A stretch of DNA of 64,000 nucleotides, taken from assembly GCA_004292955.1 (NCBI GenBank), contig RDXX01000011.1, positions 233,336 to 297,335 of the forward strand, written 5' to 3'. Shown one piece after another: positions 32,596-41,968 of this stretch (within the stretch, counting starts at the first letter, position 1; every line of letters starts with the position of its first letter). The notes under the pieces were generated by a model that made no database searches, was not told where the DNA came from, and was given only the letters and a program-made list of their open reading frames with translations. The stretch is from Oscillatoriales cyanobacterium (GTDB lineage: Bacteria > Cyanobacteriota > Cyanobacteriia > Cyanobacteriales > Microcoleaceae). Position numbers and translations under genes: made by a program.

Positions 32596-34242
32596 ATGAT
32601 TGACAATCTTTCCTTACCCGAACTTGTAGCCCAGATGTTCGTGGTGCGCGCTTCAGGCTACTTGTTTGACCACCAAATTCGCTATCGAGCCTGGGAACCA
32701 ACGGCCGACAAACTCCGCTATTATCTGGAAAATTTGGGCGTGGGTGGGGTAATTTTGGTGGGGGGAAGTGCTGCGGAATTGGCTGTTCGATCGCACCAAT
32801 TGCAGTCTTGGGCAAAATTTCCGCTGCTGCTGGCTGCTGATATTGAGGAAGGTGTCGGCCAGCGGTTCGCCGGAGCGACTTGGTTTGGGCCGCCGATGGC
32901 TATTGCTGAAATTGCGCGGCACGATGCAGGTAAAGCCGATCGCTATGCGGAACAAATGGGGGCTGTGACTGCGATCGAAGCTAGGGCGATCGGTCTCAAT
33001 TGGATTCTCGCACCGGTGGTCGATGTTAACAACAATCCCGACAATCCTGTGATTAACGTCCGCGCTTTTGGCGAGACATCGGAAATTGTCGGAAAATTGG
33101 CAAGTGCTTTTATTCGCGGTGCAGGTGAACACCCGATTTTAACTACGGCTAAGCATTTTCCCGGCCACGGAGATACGGCGGTTGATTCTCACTTGGAATT
33201 GCCGGTTTTGTCGCATTCGCCCGATCGATTGGCTGAGATCGAGTTGCCTCCTTTTGTAGGGGCGATCGCCGCCGGGGTCGATGCTGTGATGAGTGCTCAC
33301 TTGCTGATTCCGGCTTGGGATGACCAGTTTCCGGCTACTCTTTCTCGCAAAATTTTGATCGGGAAGCTGCGGGAAGAGTTGGGATTTGATGGTTTGATTG
33401 TGACTGATGCTTTGGTGATGGGTGCGATCGCCAATAAGTACGGCGCTAATGAAGCTGCTGTTTTGGCCGCTGAGGCTGGTGCTGATGTTTTGCTGATGCC
33501 GCTTGACCCAGAAGGGGCGATTCTGGCTGTCTGCGAAGCTGTCACTCTAGGGCGACTCGACATAGCACAAATCAAGGAATCTGTCAATCGAATCTGGAAG
33601 GCGAAAATTAAAGTGGGTTTGTCGATCGACCAAACAGCGACAAATCCCAAATTCGACCCCCCTCAACCGCCTCTGAGCAAGGGTGGGAGTTCCAGCGACT
33701 TAATTTTGCTGGCAACAGCAGAGGCAAGGGCGACGGCTGCCGATATTTTGCGAGATTCTTTAAAATTTGGTGGCGCTTTGCCTTTAGTGGCTAAAAAACC
33801 CTCGGAAAAGCAAATTTTGCGGAATTTGATTGTGGTAGATGATGTTTTGGGTTGCGAGTTTTTGGGAAAACACACTCCGGCGATCGCTATTCCCGAACAG
33901 TTTGGTTACGAATTGCAACTAATTGACGATCGGACAGGCGATTTGAGTCATAATTCAAGCGCAGAGCATTTTTCTCCGACACTGCTGCAAATTTTCATTC
34001 GCGGCAATTGCTTCCGAGGTAGTGCCGGATTGACCCAAGCGGCTCAAGATTGGTTTAAGAATTTATTAAAGACGGGAGAACTGCAAGCTGTGGTAGTTTA
34101 CGGAAGTCCCTACGTTTTAGAACAATTTTTGCCGCACTTGCCTCCGACTATTCCTTATATATTTTGTTTCGGACAAATGCCCGCAGCGCAATCTCTCACT
34201 CTAGAGTTGCTGTTCGGCATTAACAAAACGGGGAATGCTTGA
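32596..34242 (+). CDS. Glycoside hydrolase family 3 (NagZ-like beta-N-acetylhexosaminidase)
   Basis: NWILAPVVDVNNNPDNPVINVRAFGE, TAKHFPGHGDTAVDSHLELP, DGLIVTDALVMGAI. Confidence 0.92.
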   Translation: MIDNLSLPELVAQMFVVRASGYLFDHQIRYRAWEPTADKLRYYLENLGVGGVILVGGSAAELAVRSHQLQSWAKFPLLLAADIEEGVGQRFAGATWFGPPMAIAEIARHDAGKADRYAEQMGAVTAIEARAIGLNWILAPVVDVNNNPDNPVINVRAFGETSEIVGKLASAFIRGAGEHPILTTAKHFPGHGDTAVDSHLELPVLSHSPDRLAEIELPPFVGAIAAGVDAVMSAHLLIPAWDDQFPATLSRKILIGKLREELGFDGLIVTDALVMGAIANKYGANEAAVLAAEAGADVLLMPLDPEGAILAVCEAVTLGRLDIAQIKESVNRIWKAKIKVGLSIDQTATNPKFDPPQPPLSKGGSSSDLILLATAEARATAADILRDSLKFGGALPLVAKKPSEKQILRNLIVVDDVLGCEFLGKHTPAIAIPEQFGYELQLIDDRTGDLSHNSSAEHFSPTLLQIFIRGNCFRGSAGLTQAAQDWFKNLLKTGELQAVVVYGSPYVLEQFLPHLPPTIPYIFCFGQMPAAQSLTLELLFGINKTGNA

Positions 34243-34598
34243 TCTGCCAGACTGCTGAGTCTTTCCTTGGCTTCATCAGCACTTAAATCGATCCACCCGG
34301 TTTCTGTCAAAAATTTTGCTTTTGCGGCGCAGCATCCAGAAACCGGGAATCTGTCGCAACTTTCTAAGTCCTGAATGAAGCTTTGCCGTATATTCGCGTG
34401 TTAGCCTGGAATATCTGCCACGTCTCAAAATCCCCAAGCAGATCCCATTGCTCGCTCATCATCTCTATAAGTTTTTCAAATTAATCTGCAAACAGTATCT
34501 CAGTATACAGAAAAAAAATTAACTTCCATAATCCTAAGTTTGGATTATATTATTAACAGGGCCATAATTTTTTAGTAGTAAAACCTTGAGGGCGCATT

Positions 34599-34829
34599 AT
34601 GATTCAGTCAACTATCAGAATCCAATACTCTTTAGATGTTATCCAAGACGAAGCACGCCACCTCGTCCATGAAGGCGTACTCAGCAGGCAACAGCCTATT
34701 TACACACTGTGTCAGTTCATTCCGCCCCGAGAATGGGCTTGCGTAGAAGGAGAATTGGAAAAATGCGATTTCTTGTTGCGCGATCGCATCGCCGACTTAA
34801 TCGGTACTGAAAACTGGGACAACGACTAA
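34599..34829 (+). CDS. Small conserved cyanobacterial protein (DUF4327-like)
   Basis: YSLDVIQDEARHLVHEGVLSRQQPIYTLCQFIPPREWACVEGELE. Confidence 0.75.
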   Translation: MIQSTIRIQYSLDVIQDEARHLVHEGVLSRQQPIYTLCQFIPPREWACVEGELEKCDFLLRDRIADLIGTENWDND

Positions 34830-34915
34830 ATTGTGGTTCTGTTTAATAAGTTTGCAAGTGGGTTTGCAAGTGGGTTTCCAACTAAATTCGGGCTGTGTTA
34901 AAGATGCTTGATCCT

Positions 34916-35326
34916 TTAATCAGGGTAATTTTCAGCGCGCAAATTTTCCAACTCTATTCTGAGCGCTGCCATCTGTGCAGTTAATTCTTGAATCTCTAGT
35001 TTTACATCAGGCTGTACAACCAACTCGGGAGGAGTGTCAGTTGCTGTATCCGATTGCTGATGCGATCCGGATTCCTCGCTGCGTGCATTCTCCCGATCGC
35101 CTGGTTGAGAGAAAATAGTATCGACAAAATTACGGGCTTCTCGATCGGTCATTTCTCCTTTTTCAACCAACTCCGAAGCTAGTGGACTTAAATCCGACTG
35201 ACGAAGTTTGTCCAGATTTTCTTCTCGCTTCTGGGGATCTTGCAGTGTCTCAAGTAAAAAGGAAGTTGCACCTAAAGTTAGGTGAAATCCAGTTTGCAGC
35301 ATTTGAGGCAGGTTATCGGGATTCAT
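34916..35326 (-). CDS. Conserved hypothetical protein, phasin-like/coiled coil
   Basis: Helical N-terminus (LGATSFLLETLQDPQKREENLDKL) and C-terminal coiled coil. Confidence 0.6.
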   Translation of the reverse strand: MNPDNLPQMLQTGFHLTLGATSFLLETLQDPQKREENLDKLRQSDLSPLASELVEKGEMTDREARNFVDTIFSQPGDRENARSEESGSHQQSDTATDTPPELVVQPDVKLEIQELTAQMAALRIELENLRAENYPD

Positions 35327-35768
35327 CTAAGAAATGCCGCTAGAAAGTTTTTCGGAGTTTTTGGTTCGCCAGTTAATCCCTATGCGGCGGGATTGCCGCT
35401 TTTCGAGCGCAGATGCGAAGTTTTTGGTCGCGATGCCCGTTCACAAAAGTACGCCTTTAGAGGGATGATTTTTTTTCGCAATACAATCATTCTATCATTA
35501 CTGCGTAAATTCCGAAACGTCAAGTGTAAAGTTTTGTGAAGAAGACTGAGACCTAGCCTGTGGATGGAACAGTCGAGCGATTTGAGATTTGAGATTTGAG
35601 ATTTGAGATGGAACAGGAGTTACCGACTGCGATCGCAGAAAGCCGGGGCTAGAAACCCAGTTTCTGAGAAAAATTTGCAACGAGAAACGAGAAATATTCG
35701 TAGAAACCGGGTTTCTGAGGTTGCAAGTGCATAAATCAAATCTATTTGACCTTTGAGATTTAATGCGG

Positions 35769-36902
35769 TTAGGGATACAGCGCCTCGCCGGTGGATGGGT
35801 CAAAAATAAATAGTCGATCGAAGTCAAGCTGTACCGTCAGCCGATCGCCCGGACGCAAGCGAACACCCGCCGGTACTTGTAACTGTACAGTAGTTTCAGC
35901 ACCCAACGCAGGTAAACTCGCCCGGATTAAAATTTCTCGCCCCAGAGGTTCAACTACTTTTACCTCTACATCGAGAGGGACTTTTTCTAAAGCCCAAATA
36001 TCCCTATTGAAATCATCCTCTTCTGCTGTTTGTGGCGTAAAGATTTCTATATTTTCTGGACGAATTCCCAAATCAAATGCTTGTCCTTCTTTCGCCTGCA
36101 ATCTTTTATGAATCGAGGGCGGACAGGCTAAAGATTGACTTCCTACCTGAAAAGATTCGTTTGCATAAATTGCAGGTAAAATGTTCATAGCAGGATTGCC
36201 TAAAAATGTGGCAACCATCCGATTAGCTGGTTTAGCGTAAATGCTTTGCGGGTCTCCGATTTGCTGAATTTTGCCTCCATTTAAAACTACAATTTTATCA
36301 GCTAAAGTCATCGCTTCCACTTGGTCGTGGGTGACATAAACTGTGGTAATTCCCAGCCTTTGATGGAGTTGTTTGAGTTCGGCCCTAGTGTCGTCTCGCA
36401 GTTGGGCGTCGAGGTTGGAAAGCGGTTCGTCTAAAAGAAATACTTTGGGTTCGCGGGCGATCGCCCTTCCGAGTGCTACCCGCTGCTGCTGTCCGCCTGA
36501 TAGCTGTTTCGGCTTGCGGTTGAGGAGGTGATCGATCGAGAGCGATCGGGCTACAATTTCGACTCTTTCTTTAATTTTTGCAGCATCAACATTCCGCATC
36601 CGCAATCCAAAAGCCAAATTTTCGGCGACAGTCATGTGCGGGTAAAGCGCGTAATTTTGAAATACCATTGCGACATCGCGCTGTCTCGCCGGAATGTTAT
36701 TAACTAAATTATCTCCAATATAAAGATTGCCAGAAGTTGCAGTTTCCAAACCTGCAATTGTCCGCATAATTGTAGACTTTCCGCAGCCGGAGGGCCCGAC
36801 TAATACCCAAAATTCTCCATCCGGGATTTTGAAACTGATGTTTTCAATCGCGGTGACATTTTGGTAGCGTCTAGTAATATTTTCTAAGCGAACATTTGCC
36901 AT
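35769..36902 (-). CDS. ABC transporter ATPase of the MalK/UgpC (sugar or glycerol-phosphate) family
   Basis: Walker A GPSGCGKST, signature LSGGQQQRVALGRAI, Walker B VFLLDEPLSNLD, C-terminal TOBE-like domain. Confidence 0.92.
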   Translation of the reverse strand: MANVRLENITRRYQNVTAIENISFKIPDGEFWVLVGPSGCGKSTIMRTIAGLETATSGNLYIGDNLVNNIPARQRDVAMVFQNYALYPHMTVAENLAFGLRMRNVDAAKIKERVEIVARSLSIDHLLNRKPKQLSGGQQQRVALGRAIAREPKVFLLDEPLSNLDAQLRDDTRAELKQLHQRLGITTVYVTHDQVEAMTLADKIVVLNGGKIQQIGDPQSIYAKPANRMVATFLGNPAMNILPAIYANESFQVGSQSLACPPSIHKRLQAKEGQAFDLGIRPENIEIFTPQTAEEDDFNRDIWALEKVPLDVEVKVVEPLGREILIRASLPALGAETTVQLQVPAGVRLRPGDRLTVQLDFDRLFIFDPSTGEALYP

Positions 36903-37049
36903 TGTTATTTGTTAGTAGTTATTGGTTACTGGTTATTAGTTATCTGCTAGACCTGTAGGGTGCGTCAGACGAAGTTATACAACGATTATCTAGGGTTCCA
37001 GATTTGACGCACCTACGATATGTGCCAGTTGGCATTAGTCCTATGGCTT

Positions 37050-37655
37050 TTACCTTTTATCTTCGGAAAGCTTGTTCAATTCTAAAACTGTGCGGGCTAA
37101 TTCTTCAACGATTGGTGTAGATTCAGCTTGGCGTAATGCTTCTACTAAAGAATTGTAATACCAGAGAGTACCATCTTTTTTGCCTTTGAAGCGTTCCCAA
37201 ACGCGATCGCCTAATTCACGGTAATCTTTCAGGATCGATCGCGCATTATAAAGTTTATCAGCCGCCGAGACCAATCTGACGGAGTGGGAAGCTTGAGAAA
37301 TGCGATCGATATAAGCTTGTTTGCGATCGCGCCAAGGGGGTTTCGCCGTCGCATCGCTGTCGGTACAGCCGTCTACAATCGCTGTGACGATATCCCCAAA
37401 GTGGTTGCGGATGGCTTCGCGGGTGGTGGGGCCGCCTCGATCTTCGATCGCATCATGAAGCAAAGCTGCGATCGCCTCATCTTCATTGGCGCCATATTCC
37501 AAAGCTATACTAGCAGTACCCAACAAATGAGCGATATACGGAACACCAGAACCTTTGCGGACTTGAGTTGCGTGCAATTCGGCGGCATAGGTGAGGGCTT
37601 CAGAAAATCGGTTTGATAGTATCATAGAAGTTACCTTATTTAATCCAGTCATCAA
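37050..37655 (-). CDS. HD-domain phosphohydrolase of the (p)ppGpp hydrolase-like (SpoT/Mesh1-like) type
   Basis: HATQVRKGSGVPYIAHLLGTASIALEYGANEDEAIAALLHDAIEDRGG ... LVSAADKLYNARSIL. Confidence 0.82.
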   Translation of the reverse strand: MMTGLNKVTSMILSNRFSEALTYAAELHATQVRKGSGVPYIAHLLGTASIALEYGANEDEAIAALLHDAIEDRGGPTTREAIRNHFGDIVTAIVDGCTDSDATAKPPWRDRKQAYIDRISQASHSVRLVSAADKLYNARSILKDYRELGDRVWERFKGKKDGTLWYYNSLVEALRQAESTPIVEELARTVLELNKLSEDKR

Positions 37656-37702
37656 AGGCTAATCTCCTGTAAACTTAAAATATTCAAAGAGAGGTTGCGA
37701 TC

Positions 37703-38326
37703 GTGACAGCTACTATAATCATACCAAAAAATGCCGACAAAAAATTAGATCCAGAATCACAGTCAAAATTAGTAAACATAGCAGAAACTCAGCCAAAATC
37801 TGCTTCCCAGAAAGTCATATCTCTAGAAAAAATTTTAGTCAGACCTCGTGATAAAATGGAGTGGGTTGACGGCAACTTAGTAGAGAAAACAGGAATGACA
37901 TTCAAACACGGTCTCGCTCAAGTTAATCTAGCTACTGACTGGAGAAATTACAAAAATTCCAGCGGACAGGGAAGAGAAGTTATTACCGAAATACTTTGCT
38001 ACACTGGCAAAAATGGCCTCCGTCCCGATGTCGCTTACATCACTCCTGAACTTTTGCCACAATCGGGGAATTTTACATGATTTTCCCAAAGCTTCCCACT
38101 CATTGCAGAAATTGCTTCTCCTGAAGATAGCGGCGAAGAGTTATTTGCAAAAGCTCAAGAATATTTGGAATCGGGATGTTTAGAAGTTTGGTTGCTCTTT
38201 CCTGAAGCTAGATTAATATTTGTGAATGCCGGGGAACGCTGGCTGTTGTTTAATGCAGATGAAGTTGTTAACACTCAAAGGGTACTTACAGGTTTTAGGG
38301 TAGCTGTCAACGAACTACTCATTTAA
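37703..38326 (+). pseudogene. Uma2/DUF820-family putative nuclease interrupted by one in-frame TGA
   Basis: ORF 37703-38080, then the same frame continues FSQSFPLIAEIASPEDSGEELFAKAQEYLESGCLEVWLLFPEARLIFVNAGERW... to TAA at 38324-38326; TGA at 38078-38080. Confidence 0.82.
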
Positions 38327-38530
38327 GAAACTTAAATTGTTTTGCTAAATATTCAGATTTTATTGAAATTAATGATTGCTTAATCTCTCTCTTCTCCTCC
38401 ACTGCACCCTCTGCCCCCTCTACCATGCGGTTCATTCATAAAAATCTTGGTAAAATTTTAGCAAAAATGTCCTCAAAGTTTGTTAAGCTGTTCTAGCAGT
38501 TTTTTTTGACTTGTAGTCACCATCACAGTA

Positions 38531-40051
38531 ATGAGTCAGCAGGCAACCCTATTCCAGTACAAACCACTACACAAGCCAAACCAACTGATTTGCGGAACTG
38601 GTCAAACCGCTGTAGTGACTGGATGGACTGTAAAGCAAGCGATCGCCAAACACCTTCACCCCCATGAGTTTGCTGTGATTGGACAGTTGTACAGTTCAAC
38701 TCGTGGAATTAGCTTTCTGATTCGGAATCTTTTATTCAATCCCCATGTTCGCTTTTTAGTAATCATGAACGCTACAAAAGAAGACCTCAATGCTGGTGGA
38801 TGTAAGTGCCTGCTGGACTTCTTCCGTAATGGGTTTACAGAAGGAACCAGTGATACCGGACGCAAATGTTGGGTGATTAAATCTCCCATTACTGGGTATA
38901 TTGATATTGAAATTCCAGCTAGTGCTTTGGAACAATTACGACAATCGATAGAGGAACCTGTAGAAGCAAAATCCATTTCTGAAGCTGTAGCCTCTGTCAA
39001 GTCTTACTCACAACAGAACATACTTGAACCCTGGGGTAATTACTTAGAATTTCCTATCTCTGAAATCGTTCCTACTATTCAACCTGGACCGCGTTACGGC
39101 CATCGGATAGAAGGAACAACTATTGCAGAAACTTGGGTTAAAATTATTCATCGCATCAAAACAACAGGTACAATTCGACCGACTGGCTACGATGGCAAAT
39201 GGCAAGAATTAATTGATTTAATAGCTGTGGTGAAAAATGAGCCACCAGGCTTTTATTTCCCCGAACCAAATTATCTGCCCATTGACCGTCCTTTTGTTCA
39301 AGAATACACTTCACAAATATTAGATGATTCAGTGAAACGAGAAGGTGTTAAATACACTTATGGGCAGCGTCTTCGTTCTTGGTTTAATGGACGCGACCAG
39401 ATTGAACAAGTTATTAATAAATTAATAGGTGAGATTGACGCTGCTAGTGCAGTTATGTCGCTGTGGGATGTAGCCGATCACGATTCAGGTGGCAGTCCAT
39501 GCCTTAACCATATCTGGCTAAGAGTTGTGGATAACGAACTGTCAATGACTGCTACTTTCCGCAGTAACGATATGTTTAGCGCCTGGCCTGCTAACGCTAT
39601 AGGATTGCGAAAATTGCAAGAACACATTCGAGACGCGATCGCCGATCGATCGGAGTACGATCTCAAGATGGGTCCACTGATTACCATTAGTCAGAGTGCT
39701 CATATCTACGATGATACTTTCGATTCAGTTGACCGGATTATCAACCAGCACTATCAAAAAATAGTTGATGCAGAACGTAGACGTTATTTCGATCCAAGTT
39801 ATTCTGATTGCGATTCAGTGGGAAACTTCATCATCAAATTGGAGGATAAAACAATAGTTGTTTCCCAAACAACTCCTGGTAGTGGTGAAATTACCAAGCA
39901 TTATAGTGGCAGAGATCCTCTCAAGCTATTACGAGAAATTTGTGCTAATTCTCCGGCAATACAGCCTGAACATTCAGGTTACTTAGGGCTAGAAATCCAG
40001 AAGGCTTTTGGCTGCATTGCAACTGGCAAAAAATATATTCAGGATCAATAA
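38531..40051 (+). CDS. Thymidylate-synthase-like protein with N-terminal DUF4346-like region
   Basis: SLWDVADHDSGGSPCLNHIWLRVVDNELSMTATFRSNDMFSAWPANAIGLRKLQEHI resembles the ThyA catalytic Cys and RSxD...N region; N-terminus WVIKSPITGYIDIEIPASALEQL. Confidence 0.72.
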   Translation: MSQQATLFQYKPLHKPNQLICGTGQTAVVTGWTVKQAIAKHLHPHEFAVIGQLYSSTRGISFLIRNLLFNPHVRFLVIMNATKEDLNAGGCKCLLDFFRNGFTEGTSDTGRKCWVIKSPITGYIDIEIPASALEQLRQSIEEPVEAKSISEAVASVKSYSQQNILEPWGNYLEFPISEIVPTIQPGPRYGHRIEGTTIAETWVKIIHRIKTTGTIRPTGYDGKWQELIDLIAVVKNEPPGFYFPEPNYLPIDRPFVQEYTSQILDDSVKREGVKYTYGQRLRSWFNGRDQIEQVINKLIGEIDAASAVMSLWDVADHDSGGSPCLNHIWLRVVDNELSMTATFRSNDMFSAWPANAIGLRKLQEHIRDAIADRSEYDLKMGPLITISQSAHIYDDTFDSVDRIINQHYQKIVDAERRRYFDPSYSDCDSVGNFIIKLEDKTIVVSQTTPGSGEITKHYSGRDPLKLLREICANSPAIQPEHSGYLGLEIQKAFGCIATGKKYIQDQ

Positions 40052-40089
40052 ATCTAAGCGTCGTAAAGTTAAAGCATAGGAAATAGTTT

Positions 40090-40959
40090 ATGTCGGTTCT
40101 AAGCGAGTGGGATATTATCAATGAGCTAGGTAGAGGGATATTTATTTATCCTTTTAAAGGGAGAGAACATAGCATCAGAGGTTGCTGTTTACGCCTAACG
40201 GCAAGTGAATATGCTTATACATTTAACATAGATCAACAGACTCAACAGAAACAAACATTGCTTTTAAAAGATCGACAGGATAATAAACTTATTAAAATTC
40301 CAAGCCGAAAAACAGCTATAATATGGACTAATGAGTCAGTATTTGTTAACAATTATTTATGTGGAGTAATTCATTCACAAGTAAAATTAGTGTCACAGGG
40401 AATAGGACATCTTGGAACAAGAGTTAATCCTAATTATGGAGGTGTGATGGCTATAGCTCTTCATAATTTATCAGACAACGATATACAGATTAAAGTAGGT
40501 GATACTATTGCATATTTAAGAATTCATAGGTTGAGTTCAAAATCTTCTTTTTCTTCGGCATATAGAGACGATCCTGGTAAGCTTCATGATGCTATTCCTG
40601 AAGACTATCCAACACCGCCGGAACTTAGAAGCTGGTTAAACGATTCACAAAATCTGTGGAGAAAAGGAGATAAAAATGATATTTTAAAAGCGTTAGAGCA
40701 ATCGTCTGAATATAAAAAAGCCAAGGATGAGCTTAAACAGAAATCTATTCGCTACCGTTTAGTTTTTAAGTATTTGCCACAGTGGGAACCGATGGTTTGG
40801 GCTACGATTGTCGCGGCATTAGCAGCAATTGGGGGAGCAATTGGGACATGGGTAGCAGTTTTGAAACCTTCTTCACCACCTTCTTTTGATCCAAAACCAA
40901 TCATCACACCAAAGACACAAATAGCACCCACCCCTAAAGCAACCTCTGTTCCAAAATAA
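40090..40959 (+). CDS. dCTP-deaminase/dUTPase-fold protein with C-terminal TM helix, predicted catalytically degenerate
   Basis: N-terminal LSEWDIINELGRGIFIYPF and VNPNYGGVMAIALHNLSDNDIQIKVGDTIAYLRI follow the DCD pattern; canonical catalytic residues not seen; TM MVWATIVAALAAIGGAIGTWVAVL and Pro-rich tail. Confidence 0.65.
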   Translation: MSVLSEWDIINELGRGIFIYPFKGREHSIRGCCLRLTASEYAYTFNIDQQTQQKQTLLLKDRQDNKLIKIPSRKTAIIWTNESVFVNNYLCGVIHSQVKLVSQGIGHLGTRVNPNYGGVMAIALHNLSDNDIQIKVGDTIAYLRIHRLSSKSSFSSAYRDDPGKLHDAIPEDYPTPPELRSWLNDSQNLWRKGDKNDILKALEQSSEYKKAKDELKQKSIRYRLVFKYLPQWEPMVWATIVAALAAIGGAIGTWVAVLKPSSPPSFDPKPIITPKTQIAPTPKATSVPK

Positions 40960-40984
40960 TACTGTTGAGAAAGCGTAAAAATCA

Positions 40985-41968
40985 ATGAACAAAGTATATA
41001 TATCTGGTGCTTTAACAGGAATTGAGAAACCAGCAGAAGTCAAGAGTTTCTATGAAGCCATTGGTCTGCTTTGCCAAGAAATAGGTTTTCAAGCGTATGT
41101 TCCACATATGTATACCGATCCCATCAATAACCCTGACATTAGTCCTAGCCAAGTATTTGAGAGAGACAAACATCAAGTTAGTACATCAGATTTAGTCATT
41201 GCTTACCTTGGCTCCTTCTCTTTTGGTGTGGGAATGGAGCTAGCTTATGCTGAAATGAATAATATTCCTATTGTGATTATTTATGAAAAAGATAAAGTTA
41301 TATCAAGATTTCCACTGGGTATCCCTACAGTAATTGCTGAAGTTCAGTTTCAGACTTATGAAGATGCTTTGAACCAACTTAAAAACGTTTTGGAACAGAA
41401 AAAAATACAGCAGCTTATGAATAAAACCTATCAAAGACCAAATTGGGATGAATACTTTTTGATGTTGGCAAAATTGGCCGCAACGCGATCGACTTGTCTG
41501 GCATTTCCCGTCGGCGCGGTAATCGCTAAAAACAGGCAAGTTTTAGCTACGGGTTACAACGGTTCCCCCTCAGGTTCGGTACACTGCACGGCTCAAGGCT
41601 TCTGCTATCCGGGTTTGAGCAGTTGCGATGCTAGCAAAACTTTGCCGTCGCGGGCGGTTCACGCTGAAGCAAATGCGATCGCCACTGCTGCCAAACACGG
41701 CATATCTACGGCTGGAGCTAGCATTTATGTGACTTTAGAACCCTGCATTTATTGTTTGAAATTAATTATTTCCGCCGGCATTCGCGAAGTATTTTACGAA
41801 ACTGTTTTTAACAGCGGAGAAAAGGCGGCCTTGAGAGATTCTTTTATAGCCGATGGTATTGTTGAATTCAAACAAATTAAGCTATCTGAAAGTACAGCAA
41901 AAAGATCGGCTTCATTTCTGCTGAATCCTACATCTGTTCCAAAAGACGATCGACCATTCGGTTCGTAG
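40985..41968 (+). CDS. Nucleoside 2-deoxyribosyltransferase-like domain fused to dCMP deaminase
   Basis: N-domain VYISGALTG...SDLVIAYLGSFSFGVGMELAYAEMNNIPI; C-domain with intact HAEANA and PCIYC deaminase motifs. Confidence 0.82.
   Translation: MNKVYISGALTGIEKPAEVKSFYEAIGLLCQEIGFQAYVPHMYTDPINNPDISPSQVFERDKHQVSTSDLVIAYLGSFSFGVGMELAYAEMNNIPIVIIYEKDKVISRFPLGIPTVIAEVQFQTYEDALNQLKNVLEQKKIQQLMNKTYQRPNWDEYFLMLAKLAATRSTCLAFPVGAVIAKNRQVLATGYNGSPSGSVHCTAQGFCYPGLSSCDASKTLPSRAVHAEANAIATAAKHGISTAGASIYVTLEPCIYCLKLIISAGIREVFYETVFNSGEKAALRDSFIADGIVEFKQIKLSESTAKRSASFLLNPTSVPKDDRPFGS

Noticed and set aside
17640-35720. Recurrent AGAAACCGGGTTTCT palindromes (about 17643, 17697, 23362, 23411, 26989, 34292, 35649, 35701)
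   Set aside because: Looks like a common short intergenic palindrome of this lineage, partly acting as hairpin terminators; no evidence here for a new function.
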